From: Nonomuraea zeae
Lineage (GTDB): Bacteria > Actinomycetota > Actinomycetes > Streptosporangiales > Streptosporangiaceae
Assembly (NCBI RefSeq): GCF_005889725.1
Contig: NZ_VCKX01000128.1
Location: 1 to 32,765, forward strand
Length of the DNA stretch: 32,765 bases
Direction: 5' to 3'
Shown: one piece after another, positions 23,171 to 31,458 of the stretch
Layout of the letters: each line of letters opens with the position of its first letter
Position numbering within the stretch: the stretch's first letter is position 1
Translations under genes and position numbers: made by a program
Notes under the pieces: model-generated
What the model was told of the DNA's origin: nothing
The model's input: only the letters and a program-made list of their open reading frames with translations
Databases searched by the model: none

Positions 23171-24613
23171 TTAGAGCAGCTGGAGCAGGGCCACGATCAC
23201 CGAGGTGAGCGCGACCGGCCCCATCACCGCCACCGTCACCACGGTCGCGCTGCGCCCGGGCAGGAGGCGGGCAAGGAGGCCCGAGGCCATCCGCCGCGCC
23301 GCGCCCGCGCCGGGCAGCACGAACAGGCCCAGCGTGAACGCGCCCGCGGCCAGGGACTCCGCGTGGCTGGTACTCAAGCGGCCGGCCACGTGCAGGGCGG
23401 TCGCGGCGGCGATGCCGAACGCCAGCGACAGCAGCAGGTGCCCCACCGCCACGAGCGCGGCCCTGGACAGCGTCGGCCGGGACTCGGCGAAGTAGTGGTC
23501 GGCGGCGCGCAACCCCAGCGAGAGCGCCGCCGCCACCAGTCCCACGATCACCGGCATGAGGACGGTCAGCGCCACCAGCGTCACGAGCATCAGCACTCCG
23601 ACGAACCCGCTGCCGTGCAGGAACCGGCGGAGGTCGAAGGGCTGAGCGGGGGGCGGCGGCGGGCGGTGCTCCGCCGGCCGGTCGGCGTGCAGGGTCGGCG
23701 CGTGCGGCGGCTGGTCCGCGCTCCTCGGCGCGTATTCGACCGGTGGGAGCAGGTCGGAGACGATGTCCATGGTCAGCGTGCGCTCGGAGAGCCGCGTGGC
23801 CTTACGGGGGCGGCCCGCCGGGTCGAGCGCCTCGGCCAGCCGCAGCAGCTCCCGCGCGCCGGGCCGGGCCGCCGGATCGACCTGCAGCGCCCCGCTCAGC
23901 CAGCCTTGCAGCCACGCCGGCGCCTTGTCGATGTGGGCCCGCCCCTCCAGGGTGTTGAAGCAGACCGCCTCGAACGTCCCCGTCCCGAACGGCGGCATCC
24001 CCGTGGCGGCGAAGAACACCGTCGAGGCCAGCGCGTGCACGTCGGCCGCCTGGGTGATCAGCGAGCCCCGGATGATCTCCGGCGCCAGGTAGCCCGGCGT
24101 GCCGACGAACATCCCGCTCTGCGTCAGCCGGGACGCGTCCACCAGATGCGCGATGCCGAAGTCGATGACCAGCGGCGCGCCGCCGACCAGCATGACGTTG
24201 GACGGCTTGAGGTCGCGATGGATCACGCCGGCCGCGTGCACGTCCACCAGCGCCTGGCACAACCCCCGGGCGAGCTCGATGACCTCGCGCGCCTCCAGCG
24301 GGCCCTCGGACAGCACGGTGTCCTCCAGCGTCCGGCCCGCGGCGAACCGGGTCACCACGTAGGGCCTGCCACCGGTCAGCTCGGCGTCGATCACCTCGGC
24401 CACGTAGCGGCTGCGCACCCGCCGCATGGTCTCCACCTCGCGCAGCAGCCGGTCGCGCGCCTTCAGGTCGGCGGCCACGTGCGGGTGCAGCACCTTGACC
24501 GCGACCTCGCGGCCGGCGCCGTCGAGCCCCAGGTGGACGACCCCCATGCCCCCCTCGCCGATCTTGCCGATCAACCGGTACGGGCCCAGATGCTCCTGCG
24601 TCTGAGTGCTCAT
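23171..24613 (-). CDS. Membrane Ser/Thr protein kinase (Hanks type)
   Basis: 480 residues. The N-terminal kinase domain (about 12-270) is complete: glycine loop GEGGMG (19-24), Lys40 in VAVKVL, HRDLKPSN (132-139), DFG (151-153) and the activation-segment APE. A Pro-rich linker follows, then about four hydrophobic segments (for example FVGVLMLVTLVALTVLMPVI and VVTVAVMGPVALTSVIVALL), with no PASTA repeats. The kinase should sit on the cytoplasmic side. The start is uncertain: ATG 24613 has a distant GGAGG, and ATG 24625 overlaps it. It lies 131 bases after the HEAT-like gene on the same strand, so it could be the third gene of the metzincin operon or have its own promoter. Confidence 0.9.
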   Translation of the reverse strand: MSTQTQEHLGPYRLIGKIGEGGMGVVHLGLDGAGREVAVKVLHPHVAADLKARDRLLREVETMRRVRSRYVAEVIDAELTGGRPYVVTRFAAGRTLEDTVLSEGPLEAREVIELARGLCQALVDVHAAGVIHRDLKPSNVMLVGGAPLVIDFGIAHLVDASRLTQSGMFVGTPGYLAPEIIRGSLITQAADVHALASTVFFAATGMPPFGTGTFEAVCFNTLEGRAHIDKAPAWLQGWLSGALQVDPAARPGARELLRLAEALDPAGRPRKATRLSERTLTMDIVSDLLPPVEYAPRSADQPPHAPTLHADRPAEHRPPPPPAQPFDLRRFLHGSGFVGVLMLVTLVALTVLMPVIVGLVAAALSLGLRAADHYFAESRPTLSRAALVAVGHLLLSLAFGIAAATALHVAGRLSTSHAESLAAGAFTLGLFVLPGAGAARRMASGLLARLLPGRSATVVTVAVMGPVALTSVIVALLQLL

Positions 24614-24744
24614 CCCCGACGTCATCCTCCGAATTCCCCCGTCATGCCATGTCGGCCCGGGACATTCTTCCGCAGTGCTCCCCCGAGTTGCACAGTAAGC
24701 GAAGATCGGGGCAAGCGCGGCGCTCCGCACCGGCCTCTTATGGG

Positions 24745-25755
24745 TCAGCCGGGCGGCTCGGCCGGCTCCGTCGGCAGCGGGGGCTGGATCTGCCGCCCGA
24801 CGAGCCCGCTGATCCGGAGCCCGTCCCGGTCGATCTGGACGACCGCCGAGAGCAGCGGCATGCCCGGGGAGGCCGCGGAGTCCAGCTTGATGACCGCCTC
24901 GGCCGCCGAGGCCCGGCCGTCCCCCACGAAGACGACCTCGCCGGTGAGCGTGGCCACGTGCAGGAGGACCTCGCCGGCGGGGCCGGGCCGGGTCAGCGCG
25001 ACGTAGTGGGGCACGAACGTGCCGGGCTCGTGGCCCTCGCTCAGCAGGAACGCCGCGAGGAACGGCTGGGCCGCCAGCAGGCCGAGCTGCCCGGGGCCCG
25101 TGAGCGCGACGGGCACGGCCACCTCCATGAGCCCGCGCCCGCACTCGATCTCGTGGACGGCGTATTCGTGCGGCAGCACGGACGGGAACACCTCGCGCAC
25201 GCTGAGCAGCACCCTCTCGCGCACGGGGAAGCCGAGGAGCCGGCTCTTGAACTCCAGCGCGCCCGCGGCGTCGTGCAGCGGCCGGCGCTCCACCGGCGGC
25301 GGGCCGAGGTCCACGCCCTGCAGCCGGAAGCGGTGCACGATCAGCGTGCGGGCGAAGGCCGCGCGTACGCGCAGCACCCCGTCGGGGGCCGCCTGCTGGA
25401 TCTCGGTCACCAGGCCCAGCTGCTCGCTTCCGCCCAGCCGGCCGAGCAGGGTGACGGCTCGGGCGGCGATCATCTCCTCCAGCTGCGGCTGCTGGAGCAC
25501 CCGCCGGGCCTCGGCGACGGCCGTCTCCGCGCCCAGCTGCGTCAGGGACAGCACGGCGAGGGCGCGGACCTGCGGCGGCAGCTTCCGGTCCGCCAGCGCC
25601 TCGCGCAGGATGCCGAGGTGCCGATCCGGGTCGAGGCCGAGGCTCGGCAGCATGGCGAGCGCGGACGAGGGCGGCAGCTCGGGCACGTGCCCGGCGAGGG
25701 CCTTGGGGACGACGGCCGCGTTCCTGAGCCGCTCGGGGATCTCCAGGTCTGCCAT
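24745..25755 (-). CDS. HEAT-like repeat protein, unknown function
   Basis: 336 residues, not recognised as a named family. The first half has short helical repeats of HEAT style (LPPQVRALAVLSLTQLGAE, AARAVTLLGRLGGSEQLGLV, RVRAAFARTLIVHRFRL). The second half is a mixed alpha/beta region with a strand-rich segment (ECGRGLMEVAVPVALTG, GEVVFVGDGRASAAEAVIKL) and a final LRISGLVGRQIQPPLP tail. No signal peptide or membrane segment. GAGGAG five bases before the ATG supports the start. It begins eight bases after the metzincin stop, so the two are one transcript. The protein could be an adaptor or substrate-recruiting partner of the protease, by inference from pairing only. Confidence 0.75.
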   Translation of the reverse strand: MADLEIPERLRNAAVVPKALAGHVPELPPSSALAMLPSLGLDPDRHLGILREALADRKLPPQVRALAVLSLTQLGAETAVAEARRVLQQPQLEEMIAARAVTLLGRLGGSEQLGLVTEIQQAAPDGVLRVRAAFARTLIVHRFRLQGVDLGPPPVERRPLHDAAGALEFKSRLLGFPVRERVLLSVREVFPSVLPHEYAVHEIECGRGLMEVAVPVALTGPGQLGLLAAQPFLAAFLLSEGHEPGTFVPHYVALTRPGPAGEVLLHVATLTGEVVFVGDGRASAAEAVIKLDSAASPGMPLLSAVVQIDRDGLRISGLVGRQIQPPLPTEPAEPPG

Positions 25756-25763
25756 GGCGCTCC

Positions 25764-26294
25764 TCAGGGTGATTTCTCGACGACGTGGTGGTGCCGCATC
25801 TCGACGGCCTGGGCCTCGCTCAGCTCGAAGCCCTTGGGCACGGTCTCGTACATCACGTTCGTGCTCGGGGACGCCATGTGTTCCAGGCCCAGATAATGGC
25901 CGAGCTCGTGGGCGAGGGTTTTGCCGGTGGCCTCCGGCGTCAGCACGACGACCACCCCTATTTGCTGGCCCGGAATTGCCGGAAAGCACCGGCCGCAGAC
26001 CGGTGAACTGCCCACCGTTCCGCCCGCGTAAGCCTTGACGACGAATACGTCGATGCCCGGCAGGAGGGTGGCGAATTTAACGGTCAGGTCTTTCTCCTCG
26101 TCCGTGCCGCCGATGACGTCCATGCCGCCCGCGGCCTTCTCCCCGATGTTCCGGAACTCGCCGAGCACCAGCTCCAGGCCGCTCCCGGCGAATATGGCGG
26201 CCGCCTCCTTGACGGCCGCCAGCAATCGCGGCCCATCCTCATCAGTGAATGCCTCAGATCCCACGCGTATGATGTTGAGCCGGACCACCCGCAT
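25764..26294 (-). CDS. Metzincin-type zinc metalloprotease
   Basis: The 176-residue protein has the extended zinc motif HELGHYLGLEH (residues 129-139), with His129, His133 and His139 as ligands and Glu130 as base. The Met-turn NVMY has Met148, nine residues later. That is diagnostic of metzincins; it is most like a minimal matrixin-size catalytic core. There is no signal peptide, so it may act inside the cell, which is unusual for the class. The start at 26294 has AAGGGG six bases upstream. The open frame reaches an ATG at 26393, but those 33 codons have only about 55% G/C at third positions and would leave 23 bases for two divergent promoters. It heads an operon with the HEAT-like gene. Confidence 0.85.
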   Translation of the reverse strand: MRVVRLNIIRVGSEAFTDEDGPRLLAAVKEAAAIFAGSGLELVLGEFRNIGEKAAGGMDVIGGTDEEKDLTVKFATLLPGIDVFVVKAYAGGTVGSSPVCGRCFPAIPGQQIGVVVVLTPEATGKTLAHELGHYLGLEHMASPSTNVMYETVPKGFELSEAQAVEMRHHHVVEKSP

Positions 26295-26416
26295 ATCGAC
26301 CCCTTTACCTTCGGCCGCCAGGCGTATTTTGCACTCGCCCGGACGCCCAGGGAACTGATAATGTCGGATTTCTCCATCCTGCGGGGCTGCCATTTCCGGT
26401 TTCCGTGAAGGGCTTG

Positions 26417-29400
26417 ATGGCGATGGGGCCGCTTGTCGCTGGGGATCCACGGCGTCTGGGTGATTACCTGCTGGCCGGACGGCTGGGCGCCGGCGGGCAG
26501 GGCGTGGTGTACGACGCGTACGACGACGCCGGCCGCCGCGTCGCGATCAAGGTGGTGCGCGCGGATCTGCTGGAGCATCCGCAGCTGCGGGCGAGGTTCG
26601 CCAGGGAGGTCCTCGCGGCGGGCCGGGTGGCGCCGTTCTGCACCGCCCGCGTGATCGCCGCCGAGATGGACGGCGACCAGCCGTACGTCGTGAGCGAGCA
26701 CATCGCGGGCCCCACGTTGCAGCAGGCCGTGGAGGAGCGCGGTGTCTACGGCCCGGGCGAGCTGCACCGGCTGGCCACCGGCATCGCCACGGCGCTGACC
26801 GCGATCCACGAGGCGGGAGTGGTGCACCGCGACCTCAAGCCGCACAACGTCATCCTGGGACCGGACGGGCCGCGGGTGATCGACTTCGGGGTGGCCCGGG
26901 TGGAGGGCGCGACCGTGACCGGGGACGGGCGGCCGATCGGGACGCCCGCGTACATGTCGCCCGAGCAGGTCAACGGCGAGGTCGCCGGGCAGGCGGCCGA
27001 CGTGTGGGCGTGGGGCGGCGTCGTGCTGTTCGCGGCGACCGGGTCGCCTCCGTTCGGCAGCGGCCACGCGACCGCCGTCTACCACCGCGTCCTCACCACG
27101 AAGCCGGATCTGTCCCGGCTGGACGAGCCGCTGCGCGAGCTGGTGTCCGCGGCCATGGCGCGCGACCCGCTGCGCCGCCCGGCCGCCAGGGCGCTGCTGC
27201 TGCGCCTGGTCGGCGGCGGGGACGAGGCGGAGCCGCTGCTGCGGGCGGGCGTCAAGGCGGCCCGCGACGTCCTGACCCCGCAGGTACGGGCCGATCCGTC
27301 GCTGGGCGAGCTGGCCGAGGACGCCTACCGGCGGCTGGGCCCGGGGCTGCGGGCGCACGTGCCGCACATCCTGCTGCGCCTGGTGCTGCCCGGCGACGGC
27401 GCCGACGTCGCGCTGCGCCGGGTGCCCGTCGCGGACCTGCGCGGCGGAGAGGTGACCGAGGACGTGCTGGAGTCGGTGCTCGGCGCGTTCCGCGCGGCCG
27501 GCCTGGTGCTGCGCGAGGGCGACACGGTCACGCTGGTCAGCGCCGCCCTGATGCGGGCCTGGCCGCGGATGCGCGGGTGGGTGGAGCTGACCCGCGACGG
27601 CCTGCGCGTCCACGGCACGCTGCACGAGGCCGCCAGGGCGTGGGCGCTCAACGGCCGCGCGCCGGGCGACCTCTACCGCGGCAGCGCCCTGCGCGCGGCG
27701 CTGCACTGGCAGAGCGGAGACCGGTCCAGCCTGCTCACGCTCAACCCGCTGGAGCGGTCGTTCCTGGACGCCTCCGCCACGCAGGAGAGACGCCGGCAGC
27801 GGGCCCGCCGGCAGGTCAGGGCAGGAGTCGCGGTGCTGGCCGCCGCGCTGCTGGCCGTGGCGGTGATCGTCGTGCCGCGCTGGCAGGCGGAGGGCCGCCA
27901 GCGCGACGTGCTCGCCGCCAAGGAGACCGCCAGGCTGGCCGGGCTGCTGCGGCCGACCGCGCCGAAGGAGGCGATGCTGCTCAGCGTGGCCGCGTACCGG
28001 CTGGCCGGACAGGAGCCCGACGCCGTGGCGGCGCTGCGCGGCGCGCTCGCCCAGCGCGAGATCGACGTCGTGGCCCCGCCCGCGCCCGGCGGCGAGGTGC
28101 ACGTCGGCCTGAGCGCGAACGGCCGGCGGCTCGTGGTGCGCGACGGCGTCGCGTCCGTCTGGGACGTGGCCGCGCGCGGGCCCGCCGGCGAGGTGCGGGG
28201 GCTGCCCCGCTCGATCACCGATGCCGCGCTGAGCCCTGACGGCGGGCGTCTCGCCGTCGCCACCCGCCGCTCGATCCGGCTCTGGAACGTCACGACCGGG
28301 CGGCCGGACGGGCCCGCCTTCCCCAACGGCGCCCTGGAGGTGGCCTTCAACGGCACGGGGACCGCGCTCGTCGCGCACGCGGCGGAACAGACGTGGCAGG
28401 TCTGGAACCTGGGCGGCCCGCTCGCCGCGCCGATGACCGCCACCGGCCTGGACCTGGACGGCATGAGCGTCTCACCGGACGGCCGCACGGCCGTCGCGCT
28501 GTACGAGAACGGCCGCTACCGGATCGAGACGCGCGACGGCCCGCCGCCGCAGGCGCTCCCGGCCAAGGGAGGCGCGGCGGCGTTCAGCCCGGACGGGCGC
28601 ACGCTCGCCGTGAGCGACGGCACGGACGTGCGGTTCTGGGACCTGGCGGCAGGCCGGTGGCGCGCGGCCGTGCTCGGCGGCGCGGGCGCGCTCTCCGTCG
28701 CCTACGACCCCCGCGGCGACCACCTGGCCACCTACGACGGGACCGCGGTCAGCCTGTGGACCAAGGGCGGCCGGCGGCTGCTGCGCCACCCCCTCGGGAA
28801 CGTCGAGGGCGACGTGCGTTTCGGCCCCGGCGGCGAGACCCTGCAGTGCCTGCTCGCCAGCGGCGCGGTGAGCGTGCTCGACGTCGGCGCGCTGACCCGT
28901 CCCGAGCCGATCGTGAAGCGCACGAGGGCCGCGGCGCTGAGCCCGGACGGCCGCTACGCCGCGCTCCAGGGCGCGACGACCGAGCTGGTCGAGGTGTCCT
29001 CGGGCCGCACGCTGAAACTCCTGCGCCGCACGCCCTCCCTGGACGCCGTGCTGGCCTTCAGCGCCGACGGCCGCCTGCTGGCCGGCGTCACCGGCACGTC
29101 CCGCGTGACCGTCTGGGAAGTGCCCGGCGGGAGCCGGGTGAGCACGCTGGACATCGGCGCGGACCAGGTCGCCGCCCTGGCCTTCCGCCCGTCCGACGGC
29201 GCCCTGGCCGTCGCGCCGATCACCCGGACCTGGCGGCCCCTGCAGCTGTGGAACCCGCGTACGGGGCAGCGCGTCGGCGAGGTGGACCACGCCGGCGGCC
29301 CCCGGCTGGCCTTCGACCCAAGAGGCACCTCGCTCGCCGTCGGCGGAGTGGAGACCAGCGCGCTGCTCGACCTGGCCGGCGGCCACCATCTGGAGCGGCC

Positions 29401-29878
29401 GTTCGGCGACGGGACGGACGGCGTGCTCGCCGTCGCCTACGGCCCAGGCGGCCGCACCGTCGCCACCGGATGGACCGCGACCGGCGTGGACCTGTGGGAC
29501 AGCGCGGAAAGGAAGGTGACCAGGCACCTCCTCCCGCCCGCCGGGGCCGACCCCGACCAGTTCGACGTCGCCGCGTTCAGCCCCGACGGCCAGATCCTGG
29601 CCGCCGGCGGGTTCCTGGGCAAGGTGTGGATGTGGCGGACCGAGGACGGCCGCCTCCTCGGCGAGCCGGCGCCCGCCCACGCGGGTCCCGTCCTGGCCCT
29701 CGCCTTCGACCCCGACGGCCGCATGCTGCACAGCCTGGGCGCCGACGGCGCCCTGCACCACCACCCGGTCGACGCGGGACGCGCCGCGGCCGAGGTGTGC
29801 CGGCGCGCCGGCGGCACCCTGTCGCCGGACCGGTGGGCCGAGCGCATCCGCGGCGCGGCGTACCGGCCGGTCTGCTGA
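26417..29878 (+). CDS. Ser/Thr kinase fused to nSTAND-like arm, TM helix and WD40-type propeller
   Basis: 1,153 residues. Kinase domain about 17-275: GAGGQG (24-29), Lys45, HRDLKPHN (137-144), VIDFGVA and MSPEQ. Residues about 275-460 look like the winged-helix/helical arm that normally follows the NTPase in nSTAND1-WD40 proteins (AALMRAWPRMRGW, LHEAARAW, LYRGSAL). A single membrane helix lies at about 470-490 (AGVAVLAAALLAVAVIVVP). The rest, 550-1153, is a long WD40-like propeller with the recurring AFSPDGRxLA blade signature, probably two propellers, outside the cell if the kinase is inside. AAGGG four bases before the ATG at 26417; an in-frame GTG at 26405 is possible. It is divergent from the metzincin operon and followed 20 bases later by a beta-rich protein gene. 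Confidence 0.9.
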   Translation: MAMGPLVAGDPRRLGDYLLAGRLGAGGQGVVYDAYDDAGRRVAIKVVRADLLEHPQLRARFAREVLAAGRVAPFCTARVIAAEMDGDQPYVVSEHIAGPTLQQAVEERGVYGPGELHRLATGIATALTAIHEAGVVHRDLKPHNVILGPDGPRVIDFGVARVEGATVTGDGRPIGTPAYMSPEQVNGEVAGQAADVWAWGGVVLFAATGSPPFGSGHATAVYHRVLTTKPDLSRLDEPLRELVSAAMARDPLRRPAARALLLRLVGGGDEAEPLLRAGVKAARDVLTPQVRADPSLGELAEDAYRRLGPGLRAHVPHILLRLVLPGDGADVALRRVPVADLRGGEVTEDVLESVLGAFRAAGLVLREGDTVTLVSAALMRAWPRMRGWVELTRDGLRVHGTLHEAARAWALNGRAPGDLYRGSALRAALHWQSGDRSSLLTLNPLERSFLDASATQERRRQRARRQVRAGVAVLAAALLAVAVIVVPRWQAEGRQRDVLAAKETARLAGLLRPTAPKEAMLLSVAAYRLAGQEPDAVAALRGALAQREIDVVAPPAPGGEVHVGLSANGRRLVVRDGVASVWDVAARGPAGEVRGLPRSITDAALSPDGGRLAVATRRSIRLWNVTTGRPDGPAFPNGALEVAFNGTGTALVAHAAEQTWQVWNLGGPLAAPMTATGLDLDGMSVSPDGRTAVALYENGRYRIETRDGPPPQALPAKGGAAAFSPDGRTLAVSDGTDVRFWDLAAGRWRAAVLGGAGALSVAYDPRGDHLATYDGTAVSLWTKGGRRLLRHPLGNVEGDVRFGPGGETLQCLLASGAVSVLDVGALTRPEPIVKRTRAAALSPDGRYAALQGATTELVEVSSGRTLKLLRRTPSLDAVLAFSADGRLLAGVTGTSRVTVWEVPGGSRVSTLDIGADQVAALAFRPSDGALAVAPITRTWRPLQLWNPRTGQRVGEVDHAGGPRLAFDPRGTSLAVGGVETSALLDLAGGHHLERPFGDGTDGVLAVAYGPGGRTVATGWTATGVDLWDSAERKVTRHLLPPAGADPDQFDVAAFSPDGQILAAGGFLGKVWMWRTEDGRLLGEPAPAHAGPVLALAFDPDGRMLHSLGADGALHHHPVDAGRAAAEVCRRAGGTLSPDRWAERIRGAAYRPVC

Positions 29879-29897
29879 GCATCCAGGAAGGAGCGCC

Positions 29898-30779
29898 ATG
29901 CCCGTTGAGAGCATCACGATCACTCCGGCCCGGCTCACCCTGCGGCGGGCCGCCAGGGACGCCGTCATCGACGTCCTGACCACGGCAGGCGGGCCCGTCA
30001 CAGGCACGATCGACCCGCCGGGCCGCCGCCCGGTCCCGCTGACCTTCAAGCTCCAGGCCGACGGCCTGACCTGGCGGGCCACGCCCTCGTTCGACCTGAG
30101 CAGCCCGGCCGGGCTGTGGCGCGTGCGGGTCACCGAGGGCCGCGTCGCCACGAGCGCGGGGCTGCACGTCGTCGATCCCCGCCAGCGGGGGCGGGTCAGG
30201 TTCCAGGACCTCGCCGTCCAGCCGCAGCAGGTCGTCCAGGGGGACACGACGACGGTCACCGGACGGCTGGAGCTGCAGGACGCCAGGGGCGTGTGGCGGC
30301 CCTTCGGCGGCCAGCCGGTGATCATCTCGTTCCGCCGCAGAGGCCGCAGGCTGTGGCGGACGATCGGCTCCGCCGAGACCCGGCGGCGGGACGGCGGCTT
30401 CACCACGGAGGTCGGCATCGAGGGCAACGGACGCCTGCGTGCGGAGTTCCGCGGCTCGGGAGCGCCCGTCCTGACCGGCGAGGTCGATGTGATCATCATC
30501 GGGCTGGGCGGGAGCTTCCGCGTCCTCCGCCGCCCGCCCACCGCCGCGACCTTCAACGGCAAGGCCTGCCTGCTGCACGTCGTCACGGTGACCCACAAGC
30601 CGGACGGACTGCCGGCCGGCGGCGGTCGCGCCACGATCTGGGTGCGCAGCGGCGGGTGGCGGGTGGCCGAGCACCCCGGCGGGGGCACGGCCCGGGCCCC
30701 GGTCTCGAACGGCACAGCCAAGGTCCGCAGCACCCCCGGGGGCAGCTCGTGGAAGGCCGAGTACACCCCGCCCCGGTGA
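29898..30779 (+). CDS. Beta-rich protein downstream of kinase, unknown function
   Basis: 293 residues, not recognised. It starts MPVESITITPARLTLRRAAR and is built of alternating beta strands reminiscent of two Ig/fibronectin-like sandwiches (about 1-95 and 100-205), followed by a mixed C-terminal part ending TPGGSSWKAEYTPPR. No signal peptide or membrane segment, although such folds are usually extracellular. AAGGAG is well placed before the ATG and the gap to the kinase gene is only 19 bases, so they are one transcript. A role as ligand or substrate of the kinase/propeller protein is an inference. Confidence 0.75.
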   Translation: MPVESITITPARLTLRRAARDAVIDVLTTAGGPVTGTIDPPGRRPVPLTFKLQADGLTWRATPSFDLSSPAGLWRVRVTEGRVATSAGLHVVDPRQRGRVRFQDLAVQPQQVVQGDTTTVTGRLELQDARGVWRPFGGQPVIISFRRRGRRLWRTIGSAETRRRDGGFTTEVGIEGNGRLRAEFRGSGAPVLTGEVDVIIIGLGGSFRVLRRPPTAATFNGKACLLHVVTVTHKPDGLPAGGGRATIWVRSGGWRVAEHPGGGTARAPVSNGTAKVRSTPGGSSWKAEYTPPR

Positions 30780-30808
30780 TCGGGCCGCGGGCCGGCACCT
30801 CCGGGAAC

Positions 30809-30830
30809 CCCGGCGGGCCCTTGCGCCGGG
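30809..30830 (+). terminator. Hairpin after the kinase operon
   Basis: CCCGGCG (30809-30815) pairs exactly with CGCCGGG (30824-30830) around an eight-base loop, 30 bases after the stop of the beta-rich gene and before the TetR promoter. No U-tract. Confidence 0.5.
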
Positions 30831-30843
30831 CACGTGCCTGAAC

Positions 30844-30863
30844 TAGCGTCTGGACACATGTCC
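30844..30863. promoter_or_regulatory. Leaderless -10 and operator over the tetR start (candidate)
   Basis: TAGCGT at 30844-30849 has the TAGNNT form of an actinobacterial -10 and lies eight bases before the ATG at 30858, with no ribosome-binding site between. GGACA-CA-TGTCC (30852-30863) is a perfect 5-bp inverted repeat spanning the start codon, the place expected for autorepression by the TetR protein encoded there. Confidence 0.5.
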
Positions 30864-31448
30864 GGTGAATTGGTGACGGAGCCGACCCGCCGCCGGCTGT
30901 CCGACCGGCAGGCCGACACGGTGCGCCGCCTCACCGACGCGGCGGTCGAGGAGGTCCGGGCGACCGGCTTCGACAAGCTCACCGTGCGCAACGTGGCCCG
31001 CCGCGCCGGGGTGGCGCCGGCCACCGCGTACACGTACTTCACCTCCAAGAACCACCTCATCACCGAGGTGTTCTGGCGGCGGCTGGGCGCGCTCGCGCCG
31101 ATCCAGCCCTCGCCCGGGCCGCCGCGCGAGCGGGTGATCGCGGTGCTGCGGGAGATCGCGCTGCTGGTCTCCGACGAGCCCGAGCTCGCCGCCGCCTGCA
31201 CGACCGCGCTGCTCGGCACCGACCCCGACGTCCAGGAGCTGCGGCTGCGCATCGGCACGACCATCCACCACCGTCTGCTGGCCGCGCTGCGGCCCGGCGG
31301 CTCCGGGCGCCCGTCACCGGCGGAGACCCGCGTGCTCAACGCGCTGGAGTTCGCCTACGCGGGCGCCCTCGTCCACGCGGGCATGGGCTACAGCTCCTAC
31401 GCCGAAATGGCCGACCGGCTCGCCGAGGTGGCCGAACTGCTCCTGTGA
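30858..31448 (+). CDS. TetR-family regulator
   Basis: 196 residues. The DNA-binding domain is at about 15-65, with KLTVRNVARRAGVAPATAYTYFTSKNHLI as the helix-turn-helix and following helix; the C-terminal ligand part (PELAAACTTALLGTDPDV) resembles TetR regulators paired with cytochromes P450 and lipid or steroid catabolism. The P450 start lies ten bases after this stop, so the two genes form one transcript and the P450 is the obvious target. Transcript start appears to be at or next to the ATG (leaderless). Confidence 0.9.
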   Translation: MSGELVTEPTRRRLSDRQADTVRRLTDAAVEEVRATGFDKLTVRNVARRAGVAPATAYTYFTSKNHLITEVFWRRLGALAPIQPSPGPPRERVIAVLREIALLVSDEPELAAACTTALLGTDPDVQELRLRIGTTIHHRLLAALRPGGSGRPSPAETRVLNALEFAYAGALVHAGMGYSSYAEMADRLAEVAELLL

Positions 31449-31458
31449 GGTGATCGCC

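Noticed and set aside
28472..31339. Long minus-strand frame under the kinase and TetR genes
   Set aside because: Shadow frame; the plus-strand genes have kinase, propeller and HTH motifs throughout.
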